58,600 bases of DNA from JAWRCU01 sp033542235 (GTDB lineage: Bacteria; Pseudomonadota; Alphaproteobacteria; Rhizobiales; Rhizobiaceae), in assembly GCF_033542235.1 (NCBI RefSeq), contig NZ_JAWRCU010000027.1, positions 1 through 58,600 of the forward strand, in the 5' to 3' direction. Made by a program: the position numbers and the translations under genes. Each line of letters begins with the position of its first letter. The stretch's first letter is position 1. The notes under the pieces are model-generated. The model had not been told where the DNA came from. It worked only from the letters and a program-made list of their open reading frames with translations, and ran no database searches. Shown here piece by piece: positions 46,473 to 55,568 of the stretch.

Positions 46473-46792
46473 AAGTTCGCTGCCTAGGTGTGTGCAGCAA
46501 CTCGTTTGGCGCTGGCGCTGCCCCTCACCCTTACCCTCTCCCCGTAAGGACGGAGAGAGGGGGCGGCAACGTCTCAGAATCCCCTCTCCCCGTTTTTCAC
46601 GGGGAGAGGGTGAGGGTGAGGGGCGGCGCCAACTGAGGGTAGAAGGCTCCGAGCGGCAGTGGCAACGCGAGCTGCCGCGCCTGCCAATTGAACATCACCT
46701 TGTGGAGAGAAGCACCCCCGTCCGCCCAAAGGCATGGCGAACCCATCCGGTCTCCAATATGGTGCGCGCCCACCAAATCGGACGAGCAGTGA
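46473..46792. other. Intergenic region with a RIME-like repeat before tex
   Basis: The 320-base gap is dominated by a 117-base palindromic element (46514-46630). The remainder before ATG 46793 shows no clear promoter or further gene. Confidence 0.5.
46514..46630. repeat. RIME-like palindromic repeat, copy A
   Basis: A 117-base element with terminal inverted repeats (GGCGCTGCCCCTCACCC against GGGTGAGGGGCGGCGCC) and internal CTCTCCCCG/CGGGGAGAG arms. It shares its layout and the central GGCGGCAACGTCTCAGAAT with copy C at 57787-57903. It fits the rhizobial intergenic mosaic elements in style. Confidence 0.65.
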
Positions 46793-49120
46793 ATGAGCGA
46801 TAAAAAACACGACACCGCAGAGATTGGCCGGCTGGCTTCGATCATCGCTTCGGAAATCGGCGCAAGACCGCAGCAGGTGGCAGCCGCCGTGGCGCTGCTC
46901 GACGAGGGGGCCACGGTGCCGTTTGTGGCGCGCTACCGCAAGGAGGTGACCGGCGGCCTCGACGATACGCAGCTGCGCCAGCTCGCGGAGCGGCTTGCCT
47001 ATCTCCGCGAGCTCCAGCAGCGGCGCGAGACGATCGTGGCCTCTATCCGCGAACAGGGCAAGCTGACCGATGAGCTGGAGGGCAAGATCGCCGCCGCGGC
47101 GACCAAGGCGGAACTGGAAGACATCTATCTCCCTTACAAGCCGAAGCGGCGGACAAAGGCAGAGATTGCGCGCGAACGCGGGTTGGGGCCGCTCGCCGAG
47201 GCAATCCTGGCCAACCGCGCGGCCGTGCCGGCCGAAGTGGCCGCTGCCTATATCACCGACGCCGTGCCGGACGTGAAGGCGGCGCTCGAGGGGGCGCGCG
47301 ACATCCTGTCGGAGCAGTTTGCGGAAAATGCCGAGCTGGTCGGCCGCCTGCGCGCCTACATGAAGGAGCGCGCCTTCCTGCGCTCGCGCGTCGTCGACGG
47401 CAAGCAGGAGGCCGGCGCGAAATTCTCCGACTATTTCGAGCATTCCGAGCGCTGGTCCGGCGTGCCGAGCCACAGGGCGCTGGCGATGCTGCGCGGCCGC
47501 AACGAGGACGTGCTGTCGCTCGATATCGAGGTCGATGCCGATGACACCTCGCCGGTGAAGCCGGTCGAGCGCATGATCGCGCAGGCCTATGCGATCGGCC
47601 GGGATCTTCCGGGCGATCGATGGCTGTCGGAAGTGGTCGGATGGACTTGGCGCGTGAAGCTGTCGCTGCATCTTTCCCTCGACCTGATGCGCGACCTCCG
47701 CGAGCGGGCCGAGGAAGAGGCGATCCACGTCTTCGCCCGCAACCTCAAGGACCTGCTGCTCGCAGCACCCGCCGGCTCGCGCGCGACGATGGGGCTCGAT
47801 CCCGGCATCAGGACGGGCGTGAAGGTCGCCGTGGTGGACGGCACGGGCAAGCTGGTCGCGACGACGACCGTCTATCCGTTCCCGCCCAAGAACGACGTGC
47901 GGGGCACCCAGGCCGAGCTTGCCAGCCTTATCCGCCGGCATCAGGTCGAGCTGGTCGCCATCGGCAATGGCACCGGCAGCCGCGAAACGGAGAAGCTTGT
48001 GGCCGAAATGCTCTCCGACATGCCGCCGCCGAAGCCGATCAAGGTGATCGTGAGCGAGGCGGGGGCGTCGGTCTACTCGGCCTCGGAGGCGGCGGCGGCC
48101 GAGTTTCCCGATCTCGACGTCTCGCTGCGCGGCGCTGTGTCGATCGCGCGCCGGCTCCAGGATCCGCTCGCCGAACTGGTCAAGATCGAGCCGAAGTCGA
48201 TCGGCGTCGGGCAGTACCAGCACGATGTCGATCAGCACCGGCTCGCCCGCTCGCTCGATGCGGTGGTGGAGGATGCGGTGAACGCGGTCGGCGTCGACCT
48301 CAACACGGCCTCTGCCTCGCTGCTCGCCCGTGTCTCCGGGCTCGGCGCCTCGCTGGCGGAAGCGATCGTGGCGCACCGCAACGCCAACGGACCGTTCCCG
48401 AGCCGCAAGGAGCTGCTCAAGGTCGCGCGGCTCGGGCCGCGTGCTTTCGAGCAGTGCGCCGGCTTCCTGCGCATCCCCAATGGCGCGGAGCCGCTGGATG
48501 CTTCGTCCGTGCATCCGGAAGCCTATGGCGTGGCCAAGAAGATCGTCGCCGCCTGCGGGCGCGACGTGCGCTCGCTGATGGGCGACAGCGCAAAACTCAA
48601 AGCCCTCGATCCACGCGTGTTCGTCGACGAGCGCTTCGGGCTGCCGACGGTGCGCGACATCATCGCAGAACTGGAGAAGCCCGGCCGTGACCCGCGCCCG
48701 GAGTTCAGGACAGCCACTTTTGCGGAAGGGGTCGACGACATAAAGGACCTGAAGCCGGGCATGCTGCTCGAAGGCACGGTCACGAACGTTGCCGCCTTCG
48801 GCGCCTTCGTCGACATCGGCGTGCACCAGGACGGCCTCGTGCACGTCTCGCAACTGGCGGATCGCTTCGTGAAGGACGCGCATGAGGTGGTGAAGGCCGG
48901 CGACGTCGTGAAGGTTCGCGTCGTCGATGTCGACATCCCGCGAAAGCGGATCGGCCTGTCGATGCGCAAGGATGCGGGCGCAGCTGCGGCGGGAAAGCCG
49001 GGGCCGCGTGACGACAATCGGAAGCAAGGCGCAAGTCGGCATGCTCAGGCCAAGGCGGACCGGGCGCAATCGCAGGGCTCGTTTGGTGCAGCGCTCGCGG
49101 AGGCGATGAAGAAGCGCTGA
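46793..49120 (+). CDS. tex: Tex-family RNA-binding transcription accessory protein
   Basis: A cytoplasmic protein of 775 residues with the full Tex layout. It has an N-terminal helical region (EIGARPQQVAAAVALLDEGA), a YqgF/RNase H-like fold near residue 325 (MGLDPGIRTGVKVAVVDG), tandem helix-hairpin-helix motifs near 500-570 (VSGLGASLAEAIVAHRN) and a C-terminal S1 domain from about 650 (GTVTNVAAFGAFVDIGVHQD). It binds nucleic acid and is implicated in transcription and RNA metabolism. It is a single-gene unit, convergent with the secretion operon. Confidence 0.93.
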   Translation: MSDKKHDTAEIGRLASIIASEIGARPQQVAAAVALLDEGATVPFVARYRKEVTGGLDDTQLRQLAERLAYLRELQQRRETIVASIREQGKLTDELEGKIAAAATKAELEDIYLPYKPKRRTKAEIARERGLGPLAEAILANRAAVPAEVAAAYITDAVPDVKAALEGARDILSEQFAENAELVGRLRAYMKERAFLRSRVVDGKQEAGAKFSDYFEHSERWSGVPSHRALAMLRGRNEDVLSLDIEVDADDTSPVKPVERMIAQAYAIGRDLPGDRWLSEVVGWTWRVKLSLHLSLDLMRDLRERAEEEAIHVFARNLKDLLLAAPAGSRATMGLDPGIRTGVKVAVVDGTGKLVATTTVYPFPPKNDVRGTQAELASLIRRHQVELVAIGNGTGSRETEKLVAEMLSDMPPPKPIKVIVSEAGASVYSASEAAAAEFPDLDVSLRGAVSIARRLQDPLAELVKIEPKSIGVGQYQHDVDQHRLARSLDAVVEDAVNAVGVDLNTASASLLARVSGLGASLAEAIVAHRNANGPFPSRKELLKVARLGPRAFEQCAGFLRIPNGAEPLDASSVHPEAYGVAKKIVAACGRDVRSLMGDSAKLKALDPRVFVDERFGLPTVRDIIAELEKPGRDPRPEFRTATFAEGVDDIKDLKPGMLLEGTVTNVAAFGAFVDIGVHQDGLVHVSQLADRFVKDAHEVVKAGDVVKVRVVDVDIPRKRIGLSMRKDAGAAAAGKPGPRDDNRKQGASRHAQAKADRAQSQGSFGAALAEAMKKR

Positions 49121-49508
49121 AGCCTTCTGATTTTACGTGACGGCGCCCTTCATCTTGCAAAAGCCATTTGCACCGAGGAAGGGATTATACCAATGGCCCC
49201 AAATATTTAACCGTTGGCGCTGCCCCTCATCTGCCTGCCGGCATCTTCTCCCCGTAAACGGGGAGAAGGAGGACTGCCGCTTTGATTTCGCCAATCGCCA
49301 GCGTTCCAGAACAGCGCCGAAAAAAAAGGCCGGCGTCCTTCTCCCCGTTTACGGGGAGAAGTGCCCGGCAGGGCGATGAGGGGCAGCGCCAACGGTCAAA
49401 CCGTATCATCGCCGGTATCATCCGCGGCGGTCGTCAGCCTCGCGGTCAGTCCCGCCTGCAGCACTTCCCCTCGTTGTGGACCTGAGGGCAGCGCCTGCCA
49501 CCCTCCCA
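49121..49508. other. Intergenic region with a MITE-like element
   Basis: A 388-base gap between the convergent tex and secretion operons. It contains a 185-base repeat element (49211-49395) with long terminal inverted repeats that could also act as a two-way terminator. No gene is evident. Confidence 0.5.
49211..49395. repeat. Palindromic repeat element with 20-bp perfect inverted ends, copy B
   Basis: Perfect 20-base terminal inverted repeats (49211-49230 and 49376-49395) enclose a second pair of CTTCTCCCCGT/ACGGGGAGAAG palindromes and a short unique core. At 185 bases it is shaped like a miniature element. It is related to copies A and C in its GGCGCTGCCCCTCA ends but has a different inside. 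Confidence 0.7.
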
Positions 49509-50861
49509 TCAATGCTCCATGAACGCACGCGCCATGCTGTCCCGGATCGGCTTCGTCAGATAGTCGAAGAAGCTCCGTTCCGCGGTCTCAATCAGCACTT
49601 CGGCCGGCATACCCGGCGTCGGGGCAAATCCCGGCACTCTGGCCAATTCGCTGGGAGCGAGACTGATGCGGGCCAGGTAGACTTCATGAGGGCCGGTGAG
49701 CGATGCCGTGATCGAGGTGTCGCGAAGCGCGTCGGCGGAGACGTAGAAGACCTTGCCGGTCAGCACCGGCGTGGTGCGCTGGCTGAGCGCGGTCAGCCTG
49801 ACTGATGCCGTCTGGCCGACCTTCACGTCGTCTATGTCGGTGCGCGATACCTGCGCCTCGATGATGAGGGGCACGTCGGCAGGTAGGATCTCCAGGATAC
49901 TCTTGCCGCTTTCGATGACGCCGCCGGGCGTGTGGTAATACATGCGCACGACGGTGCCGGATACGGGAGCATCGATCGTTGCGCGGCGAAGCACACTCTC
50001 GGCCTCTCGTGACTTCTCGCGCACCGCGTCGAGCTCGCCTTCGACGTTCTGCAGCTCGTCGAGCGCGGTTTGCCGGTAGGTGTCCCTGGTCTGGGCGATC
50101 TGCTGTTCCTGCTTGGTGATCTGCGCGCCCGTCTCGGCGATCTCGGCGGATAGCTGCCCGATCTGGCCTTCCGCGTCCGCCATCGCGCGCTGAATGGACT
50201 TTATCTCGGTCCTGCGGATCAGGCCCTTGTCGAGAAGAGACCTCTTGCCCTCATATTCTTCCTGCAAAAGCGACAGCTGCTGCCGCACGGCCTCAAGCTG
50301 ACGCCGGTAGCCTTCCGAGCGGAAACGGAAGCTTTCGATATTCTGCACGAGCAGTCCGATTTCGCTGCCGAGCTTGGTTCGCCAGGCTTCGAAATTGAGG
50401 TTCTGGCTTTGCACGATCGAGACGATATCCGGATCGTTTCGGTTCTTCTCGACGGTATCTGGAAACGTGATCTTGTCGGCGCCCGCCACCTCGGCATTGA
50501 CCCGGGCGACGGTTGTCTCGAGCCTGGCGCGCCGCAGGAAGAGCTCCCGCTCATTGGCGCGCGCCGCGGTTTCGTCCAGCCTGAGCAGCGGCTCACCGGC
50601 TTTCACGTGATCGCCTTCATTGGCCAGGATCTCCTTGATGATCCCGCCCTCGAGATGCTGCACGATCTTGTTCTGGCCGGTCGCGACGAAGCTTCCCGGC
50701 GCGATCACGGCCGCGGCCAGCGGCGCAAGAAAAGCCCAGGCGCTGAAGCCGCCCAAAGCCCCTGCCATGAGCAGCAGGCCGACCAGCGTGTGTTTCCAGA
50801 TCGAACGGGGAACTTCGGCGAACCATTCGATGTCATGGACCTTGGCGATGTCGGTCGTCAT
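49509..50861 (-). CDS. Type I secretion membrane fusion (HlyD/PrsE-like) subunit
   Basis: A periplasmic adaptor of 450 residues linking the ABC exporter to an outer-membrane channel. One N-terminal membrane helix (TLVGLLLMAGALGGFSAWAF) precedes a lipoyl/coiled-coil periplasmic body (VQHLEGGIIKEILANEGDHV, a long Q/E/A coiled coil ~140-300) and a C-terminal HlyD beta domain (APVSGTVVRMYYHTPGGV). Its ATG immediately follows the ABC exporter stop (TAG-ATG). No TolC-like gene is in the window. Confidence 0.9.
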   Translation of the reverse strand: MTTDIAKVHDIEWFAEVPRSIWKHTLVGLLLMAGALGGFSAWAFLAPLAAAVIAPGSFVATGQNKIVQHLEGGIIKEILANEGDHVKAGEPLLRLDETAARANERELFLRRARLETTVARVNAEVAGADKITFPDTVEKNRNDPDIVSIVQSQNLNFEAWRTKLGSEIGLLVQNIESFRFRSEGYRRQLEAVRQQLSLLQEEYEGKRSLLDKGLIRRTEIKSIQRAMADAEGQIGQLSAEIAETGAQITKQEQQIAQTRDTYRQTALDELQNVEGELDAVREKSREAESVLRRATIDAPVSGTVVRMYYHTPGGVIESGKSILEILPADVPLIIEAQVSRTDIDDVKVGQTASVRLTALSQRTTPVLTGKVFYVSADALRDTSITASLTGPHEVYLARISLAPSELARVPGFAPTPGMPAEVLIETAERSFFDYLTKPIRDSMARAFMEH

Positions 50862-53282
50862 CTATTTCACCGGAGTGTAGCCGAAGGCTCCGCCGTCCAG
50901 GCTCAAGCCGCGCGCCGTCAATGCCTGCACGACATCCTGGCGCATGCCAAACAGCGCGACGGTGCCGTTCACGAGCAGGAGGATCTTGTCCACGCTTCTC
51001 AGAAGCGATGGCCGCTGGGTGATGGTGATCATGGTGATCTTGTTTTCTTTTGCGTGCTTGAGAGATTGGGCCAGCGCCACGTCGCCTGCGCTGTCGAGAT
51101 TGGAGTTGGGCTCGTCGAGGACGACCATGCGCGGATTGCCGAAGAATGCGCGCGCCAGCGCAATCCGCTGCTTCTGCCCTCCCGAAAGCGGCGAGCCGTC
51201 CGCCGCCACCATCGTTTCATATCCGTGCGGAAGCGAGGCGATCATCTCGTGAACGTCCGCGAGCTTTGCCGCCTCGTAGATGTCGGCGTCTTTGGCGTCC
51301 TCGCGCATACGGGCGATATTGGCCTTGATCGTTCCCGGGAAGAGCTGGACGTCCTGCGGCAGGTAGCCGATGTTCTCGCCGAACTGGCGCTGGTCCCAGT
51401 TGCGCAGGTCCATGAGGTCGAGCCGAACGTTGCCGGAGGTCGGCAGGATCGATCCGACCAGCATCTTGCCGAGCGTCGTCTTGCCCGCACCGGAATTGCC
51501 GATGATGGCGAGCGAATCGCCCGGCTCCAGCGCGAAGCTTATGCCGTTGAGCACGACGCGCTTGGTTCCCTGCGGCACATAGAGAAGCCGCTCGACATCG
51601 AGCCGGCCCTCCGGGCGGGGAAGCTTGAGCCGCTCGAAATTGAGGGGGGACGCTTGCAGAAGGGCGGCGATCCGCGAATAGGCCGCCCGCGACTGCACGA
51701 CGTGGTGCCAGCCTTCGATCGCGCCCTCGATCGGCCCGAGCGCACGGCCGGCGATGATGGAGGCTGCGATCACCATGCCGCCCGTCAGCGCGCCTTCGAG
51801 AGCGAGATGGGCGCCCCATCCGAGCATGGTGACCTGGGTGAGGAGCCTCACCGCTTTCGACAGCGTGGCAAAGAGGATGTTGCGTTCCTGCGCGGTCACC
51901 TGCGCCCGCAAGGAGCTGGCGGTATCCTTTCCCCAGATGCGCACCGCCTCAGGTATCATCGCCAGCGCGTTGATGATCTGCGAGTTGCGCGTCATCGAAT
52001 CGAGATGAAGATTGGCCTTGGACTGGTGGCTGTTCGCCTCGCCGAATGGTTCTTCGGTCGCGCGCTGGTTGAGGATCGTGACGATGAGAAGAAGGATGGA
52101 GGAGGTCACGACGATCGAACCGAGATGCGGATGGATCAGGAACACCGCGACGAGGAAGAGCGGGACGATCGGTACATCCAGGAAGGCGAGCAGCGTGCCC
52201 GACACGAGGAACGAGCGCAGCTGCTGCAAATCTCCCAATGTCTGGTACTCGCGTCCGTTGCTGTGAAGGGAAGCGCGGGCCGCCGCGCTCAGGATGGGCG
52301 CGCCGAGCTGGGCGGCCACCTCGACCGCGGTGCGCATGAGGATCACGCGACGGATCGCATCGAACGCAGCCTGCAGAACGACCGCGCCGACGATGATGAT
52401 GGTGAGCATGACCAGCGTGTCTATCGACCGGCTGGTAAGGACGCGGTCCGATATCTGAAAGAGATAGACGGGGATCGCCAGCACCAGGATGTTCGCCACG
52501 ATCGTGAAAAGCAGGACGATCAGCAGGTTCTGCCTGACCGCCTTGACACCCGCCTTGAGGCTGGCGGCGAAGTCGACGGGGCCAAGGCGCTTGTGGAACA
52601 CCCCGTCGCCGCCGCCACCACCGCCGCGGCCCGGTCCGCCCTTGCCGCCGCCGGAGGACCCGCCATGGTCTGGAAGCTGCTCTTTCGCCTTGATCGGTCC
52701 CCGATCGCCCTCGATGACCACCATGCCTGCGGGCGCGGGCTTGTCTTTCATTTCTGCCTTGGCCGGCGAGACGGGTTCGACGGGCGAGGGAGCCTCGGCA
52801 AGGCGCAGCTCGGGCTTCGGCTCGGGCGGTCGTTCTGCTGCCTGTCGAGCCGCTTGAGGCGTTTCGGCAGGACGATGACCCGCGTTCGTGCCGTCGGCCC
52901 GCTCCGCCCCGTGGCCTTGCCTGATGTCCGGAGCCGGACCGCGCTCAGCGTCAATGACGACCGGCGTCCATCTCGCTGCCGGGCCGGCCTTCACTTCATG
53001 AGCCGGCTGTGGAGGCGGGCCCGGAGACGTCGCGGCCGATAGCTGATCGATCGCTTGCTCGAGCTCTTTGAGCGAATGGTCGTCTTTGTCAGCGCGCCGA
53101 AGGACGGCGTTCAAGACGCCATCGCTTGCCGGCTCCGATGAATGCATTGCGCGAGGTCGTCCAGAACCTCTGCCACGCCGGCTAGCCTCAAGGCCGCCCT
53201 CGTCGAGCTTGTCCCCTTCGAGGTCGCTCCCATTGGCTTCGTTCTCTGCCGCTGCCCAGGAGTGGTCGCGGTTTTCGGCCAT
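50862..53282 (-). CDS. Type I secretion ABC exporter (permease/ATPase) with long N-terminal extension
   Basis: An inner-membrane exporter of 806 residues. Residues ~240-530 are the six-helix membrane domain and ~540-780 the ATPase (Walker A GNSGAGKTTLGKML, signature LSGGQKQRIALARA, Walker B MVVLDEPNSNLD). The family norm is about 570-600 residues. Here an extra ~230-residue N-terminal part is Pro/Ala/Glu-rich, predicted disordered, and ends in a Gly tract (GGGKGGPGRGGGGGG) before the first helix. There is no C39-like peptidase. It lies 21 bases after the repeat-protein gene. Confidence 0.9.
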   Translation of the reverse strand: MAENRDHSWAAAENEANGSDLEGDKLDEGGLEASRRGRGSGRPRAMHSSEPASDGVLNAVLRRADKDDHSLKELEQAIDQLSAATSPGPPPQPAHEVKAGPAARWTPVVIDAERGPAPDIRQGHGAERADGTNAGHRPAETPQAARQAAERPPEPKPELRLAEAPSPVEPVSPAKAEMKDKPAPAGMVVIEGDRGPIKAKEQLPDHGGSSGGGKGGPGRGGGGGGDGVFHKRLGPVDFAASLKAGVKAVRQNLLIVLLFTIVANILVLAIPVYLFQISDRVLTSRSIDTLVMLTIIIVGAVVLQAAFDAIRRVILMRTAVEVAAQLGAPILSAAARASLHSNGREYQTLGDLQQLRSFLVSGTLLAFLDVPIVPLFLVAVFLIHPHLGSIVVTSSILLLIVTILNQRATEEPFGEANSHQSKANLHLDSMTRNSQIINALAMIPEAVRIWGKDTASSLRAQVTAQERNILFATLSKAVRLLTQVTMLGWGAHLALEGALTGGMVIAASIIAGRALGPIEGAIEGWHHVVQSRAAYSRIAALLQASPLNFERLKLPRPEGRLDVERLLYVPQGTKRVVLNGISFALEPGDSLAIIGNSGAGKTTLGKMLVGSILPTSGNVRLDLMDLRNWDQRQFGENIGYLPQDVQLFPGTIKANIARMREDAKDADIYEAAKLADVHEMIASLPHGYETMVAADGSPLSGGQKQRIALARAFFGNPRMVVLDEPNSNLDSAGDVALAQSLKHAKENKITMITITQRPSLLRSVDKILLLVNGTVALFGMRQDVVQALTARGLSLDGGAFGYTPVK

Positions 53283-53303
53283 CGTCGTCTACCCCGTTCC
53301 GGT

Positions 53304-55337
53304 TCAGGCAAGCATGCTGTGCATGGGGTCCGCATGCATCGCGTCGGATGCGGGTGCGTGATTGGAATGGCCGGATGGATGCTGATTGTGAGCGTTGCCC
53401 GGATGGAGCATGTCGTCGTCCAGAAACGCCACCGCCTCGTTGACCAGGATATCCGGGTTGTGGCCACCGAGATCTGGCCTGGTCGAGATGAAATCCGCCT
53501 GGACCAGCAGCTCGTCAGAGTAGTGGTCTCCCCCGACATAGGTTTTTCCCAGCGCATCGACGTCGAGGATGGAGGCAAAGTTCACCAGCGCATTCGAGCC
53601 CGTGGAAATCGTCCAGTTCGCTTCGGGATGGGGAGCGAGCGCGTCCATGGCCACGGCGACCTGATCGCTGTCGCCGAGCACGTTCGTCTGGCTCATATAT
53701 TGCAGATTGACCATGTCGCCCGAGATGTAGAGCACGCGAAGGCCGGCCAGGCCCGCAAAGGCCTGGTCGTGGAGTACGTCGGCCGAAGCGTGCTTGTTGC
53801 CGTTCTTCAGGTGCTCGGCTGCATCGACATAGGACTGAGGCAGCGCCTCGAAGCGGTTCGCGCCCCCGACATTGAGGATGCTGGCCTGGTTCCAGAGCAG
53901 ATTGCCATGGGTCGAGAGCGAAGCTTCGCCCGTGGTCTCGAAGCCTTTGACGGCGCCGACGAGATCGTCGTCCAGGAGGACGTTCATCTGCTTGATGATG
54001 TTTGCGTCGTAGATGTTGCCGCCCACGACGACGAGATCGTAGTTGCGGCCAAGCTCGTTCAGGAATGTGTCGTTGAACGACGTATTTTCGCCGGTGATCA
54101 CCGAGGTCTTGTTGCCCGAGGCGGACAGGATGGAGACGTCGTTGTCCGACATGAAAGAGAACTGATTTAGCCAGTTCATGATGAGCAGGTCGCCCTTGAT
54201 CTCGGTGACAGCCCACGCCTTCGGGAAATCATGAGCCGTGTCCTTCGATGCTGCGTGGCCGGCCGAAGGATCGAGGCGCTTGAACATCGCGATGTTGAAC
54301 GCTTCCGACGGCTTGCTGGCGCCGAGCGACCAGCCATTGACGCTTTGGCCGATCGCGTCGACGTCACTCATGGCGTTGATCTGGATGATGGCGTTGAGCT
54401 CGACATGATCGCCGACAACCGCAGTGACCCTGGGTTCCAGCCAGTCGTTGACGATCCCCGCGTTATTGACGAGCGTGTTCTGCCCCGTATGCAGGTCGAG
54501 GGAGGCGGTTACGGAAAAATGCCCTCCGCCTTTCGCGAACTCGCCGCTGGCGTCGTGGTTCGAAATGGGCGTCGACTGGAGGCCATCATCTGCTCCAACC
54601 TGCTGCTTCGGGAGGTGGTCATCGAGCTTTGGCGCCTGGTCAGCCGGTTTGCCGTTTACAATGGGGCTCTCCTCGAGCGCGTCGCCCTGGATGACCGAGA
54701 TCTTCGCATTGTCGACTGGTTCATCGAATGAAGCGAACTCCTTGGGCACATTCTTGATGAAGCTCACGATCTCGTCGTCCGAACCCGGAACCCCGGTATC
54801 CGCGATCGGCGAAAGCCGCATGGCTGCTGTCATAAGCTCATCCAGCGGGGTCACCACATCTGTCGTCGGGTGAAATGTCAGGCCGTGGTTGCCGACGCTG
54901 ACATTGTCATCGTCTGACAGCTGGATGCCCTGGTTGATGAAGACCGCCACCGAGCCCGGCGGAGTGATGAGCGGCTGGACTGCATGCGCCGATCCCAACA
55001 CGTGCATTGCCGGCATATGCGGCAGCGCTATCGCGTGGGTAGAAATCTGCTGCGGGATATCGGGGACTACCGGCGGCTGGAGGCCGACATAAGGTGCCGA
55101 CTGCAGCCCGACCAGGTCCGGCTCGGCCGGCAGATACGGGACGTTGGGCTTGAAGTCGACGAGCTCGTAAACCGCCTTCAGCTCTACTGGTTTGTGCGGA
55201 AGGTCAGCCGGGTCCTTACGGGGCTCTTGATGCGCCGTGAATTCGTTGTACTCGCCTCTCAGTCGAGCCTCTTCCAGCGTGGTCTCGAACAGGCCGATGA
55301 AATGCGCAATGGTCTGGGTGAGCTTGTCGAGTAACAA
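53304..55337 (-). CDS. Large acidic/Asn-rich repeat protein, probable type I secretion cargo
   Basis: A protein of 677 residues. TTG 55337 is preferred, with GGGAGG about 10 bases before it (the longer frame runs through a hairpin). There is no Sec signal. From about residue 280 to 620 it has at least four units that alternate a B motif (T-G-x-N-x-L-x-N-x-A-x-I, e.g. STGSNALVNFASIL) and an A motif (G-D-x-V-x-L-x-x-x-x-Q-x-N-x-L-x-D-x-D, e.g. SGDMVNLQYMSQTNVL). Earlier it has INQGIQLSDDDNVSVGN. No RTX nonapeptide is seen. It sits between the Gly-rich gene and the exporter and is probably secreted or exporter-associated. I know no named function. Confidence 0.65.
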   Translation of the reverse strand: MLLDKLTQTIAHFIGLFETTLEEARLRGEYNEFTAHQEPRKDPADLPHKPVELKAVYELVDFKPNVPYLPAEPDLVGLQSAPYVGLQPPVVPDIPQQISTHAIALPHMPAMHVLGSAHAVQPLITPPGSVAVFINQGIQLSDDDNVSVGNHGLTFHPTTDVVTPLDELMTAAMRLSPIADTGVPGSDDEIVSFIKNVPKEFASFDEPVDNAKISVIQGDALEESPIVNGKPADQAPKLDDHLPKQQVGADDGLQSTPISNHDASGEFAKGGGHFSVTASLDLHTGQNTLVNNAGIVNDWLEPRVTAVVGDHVELNAIIQINAMSDVDAIGQSVNGWSLGASKPSEAFNIAMFKRLDPSAGHAASKDTAHDFPKAWAVTEIKGDLLIMNWLNQFSFMSDNDVSILSASGNKTSVITGENTSFNDTFLNELGRNYDLVVVGGNIYDANIIKQMNVLLDDDLVGAVKGFETTGEASLSTHGNLLWNQASILNVGGANRFEALPQSYVDAAEHLKNGNKHASADVLHDQAFAGLAGLRVLYISGDMVNLQYMSQTNVLGDSDQVAVAMDALAPHPEANWTISTGSNALVNFASILDVDALGKTYVGGDHYSDELLVQADFISTRPDLGGHNPDILVNEAVAFLDDDMLHPGNAHNQHPSGHSNHAPASDAMHADPMHSMLA

Positions 55338-55399
55338 GGGCGGCCTCCCTGGTGCGTTCGCGGCGCGGCCCCACCCCGAACGTTCTGTTTCTTTTTCCG

Positions 55400-55425
55400 G
55401 GACTGCGCGGGATCCCGCGCAGTCC
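55400..55425. other. 26-bp perfect palindrome in the gap before the repeat-protein gene
   Basis: A 26-base perfect palindrome (centre GGGATCCC) lies in the 231-base gap between the Gly-rich and repeat-protein genes. On the plus strand it is followed by GC-TTTTTT, a terminator shape. On the minus strand, where these genes are transcribed, it is followed by an A-rich stretch instead. It would form a strong hairpin in the operon mRNA and may separate expression of the two genes. Confidence 0.55.
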
Positions 55426-55568
55426 GCTTTTTTCGGGCTCTGGCGGCGTGCCCTCAACTTGGACGGTCACGCCGCTCCATCTCTTTGTCTGCACATCGCA
55501 TTGCCGAAAACGGCTGCGCCTTTCGCCGAGGCGCTCCCTTCGGTTCGGTCCGATGCGCCAGCCTGAGA

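Noticed and set aside
50409..53042. 877-codon frame antisense to the exporter and HlyD genes
   Set aside because: It overlaps two clear genes and has an Arg/His/Asp-rich composition typical of antisense shadow in GC-rich DNA.
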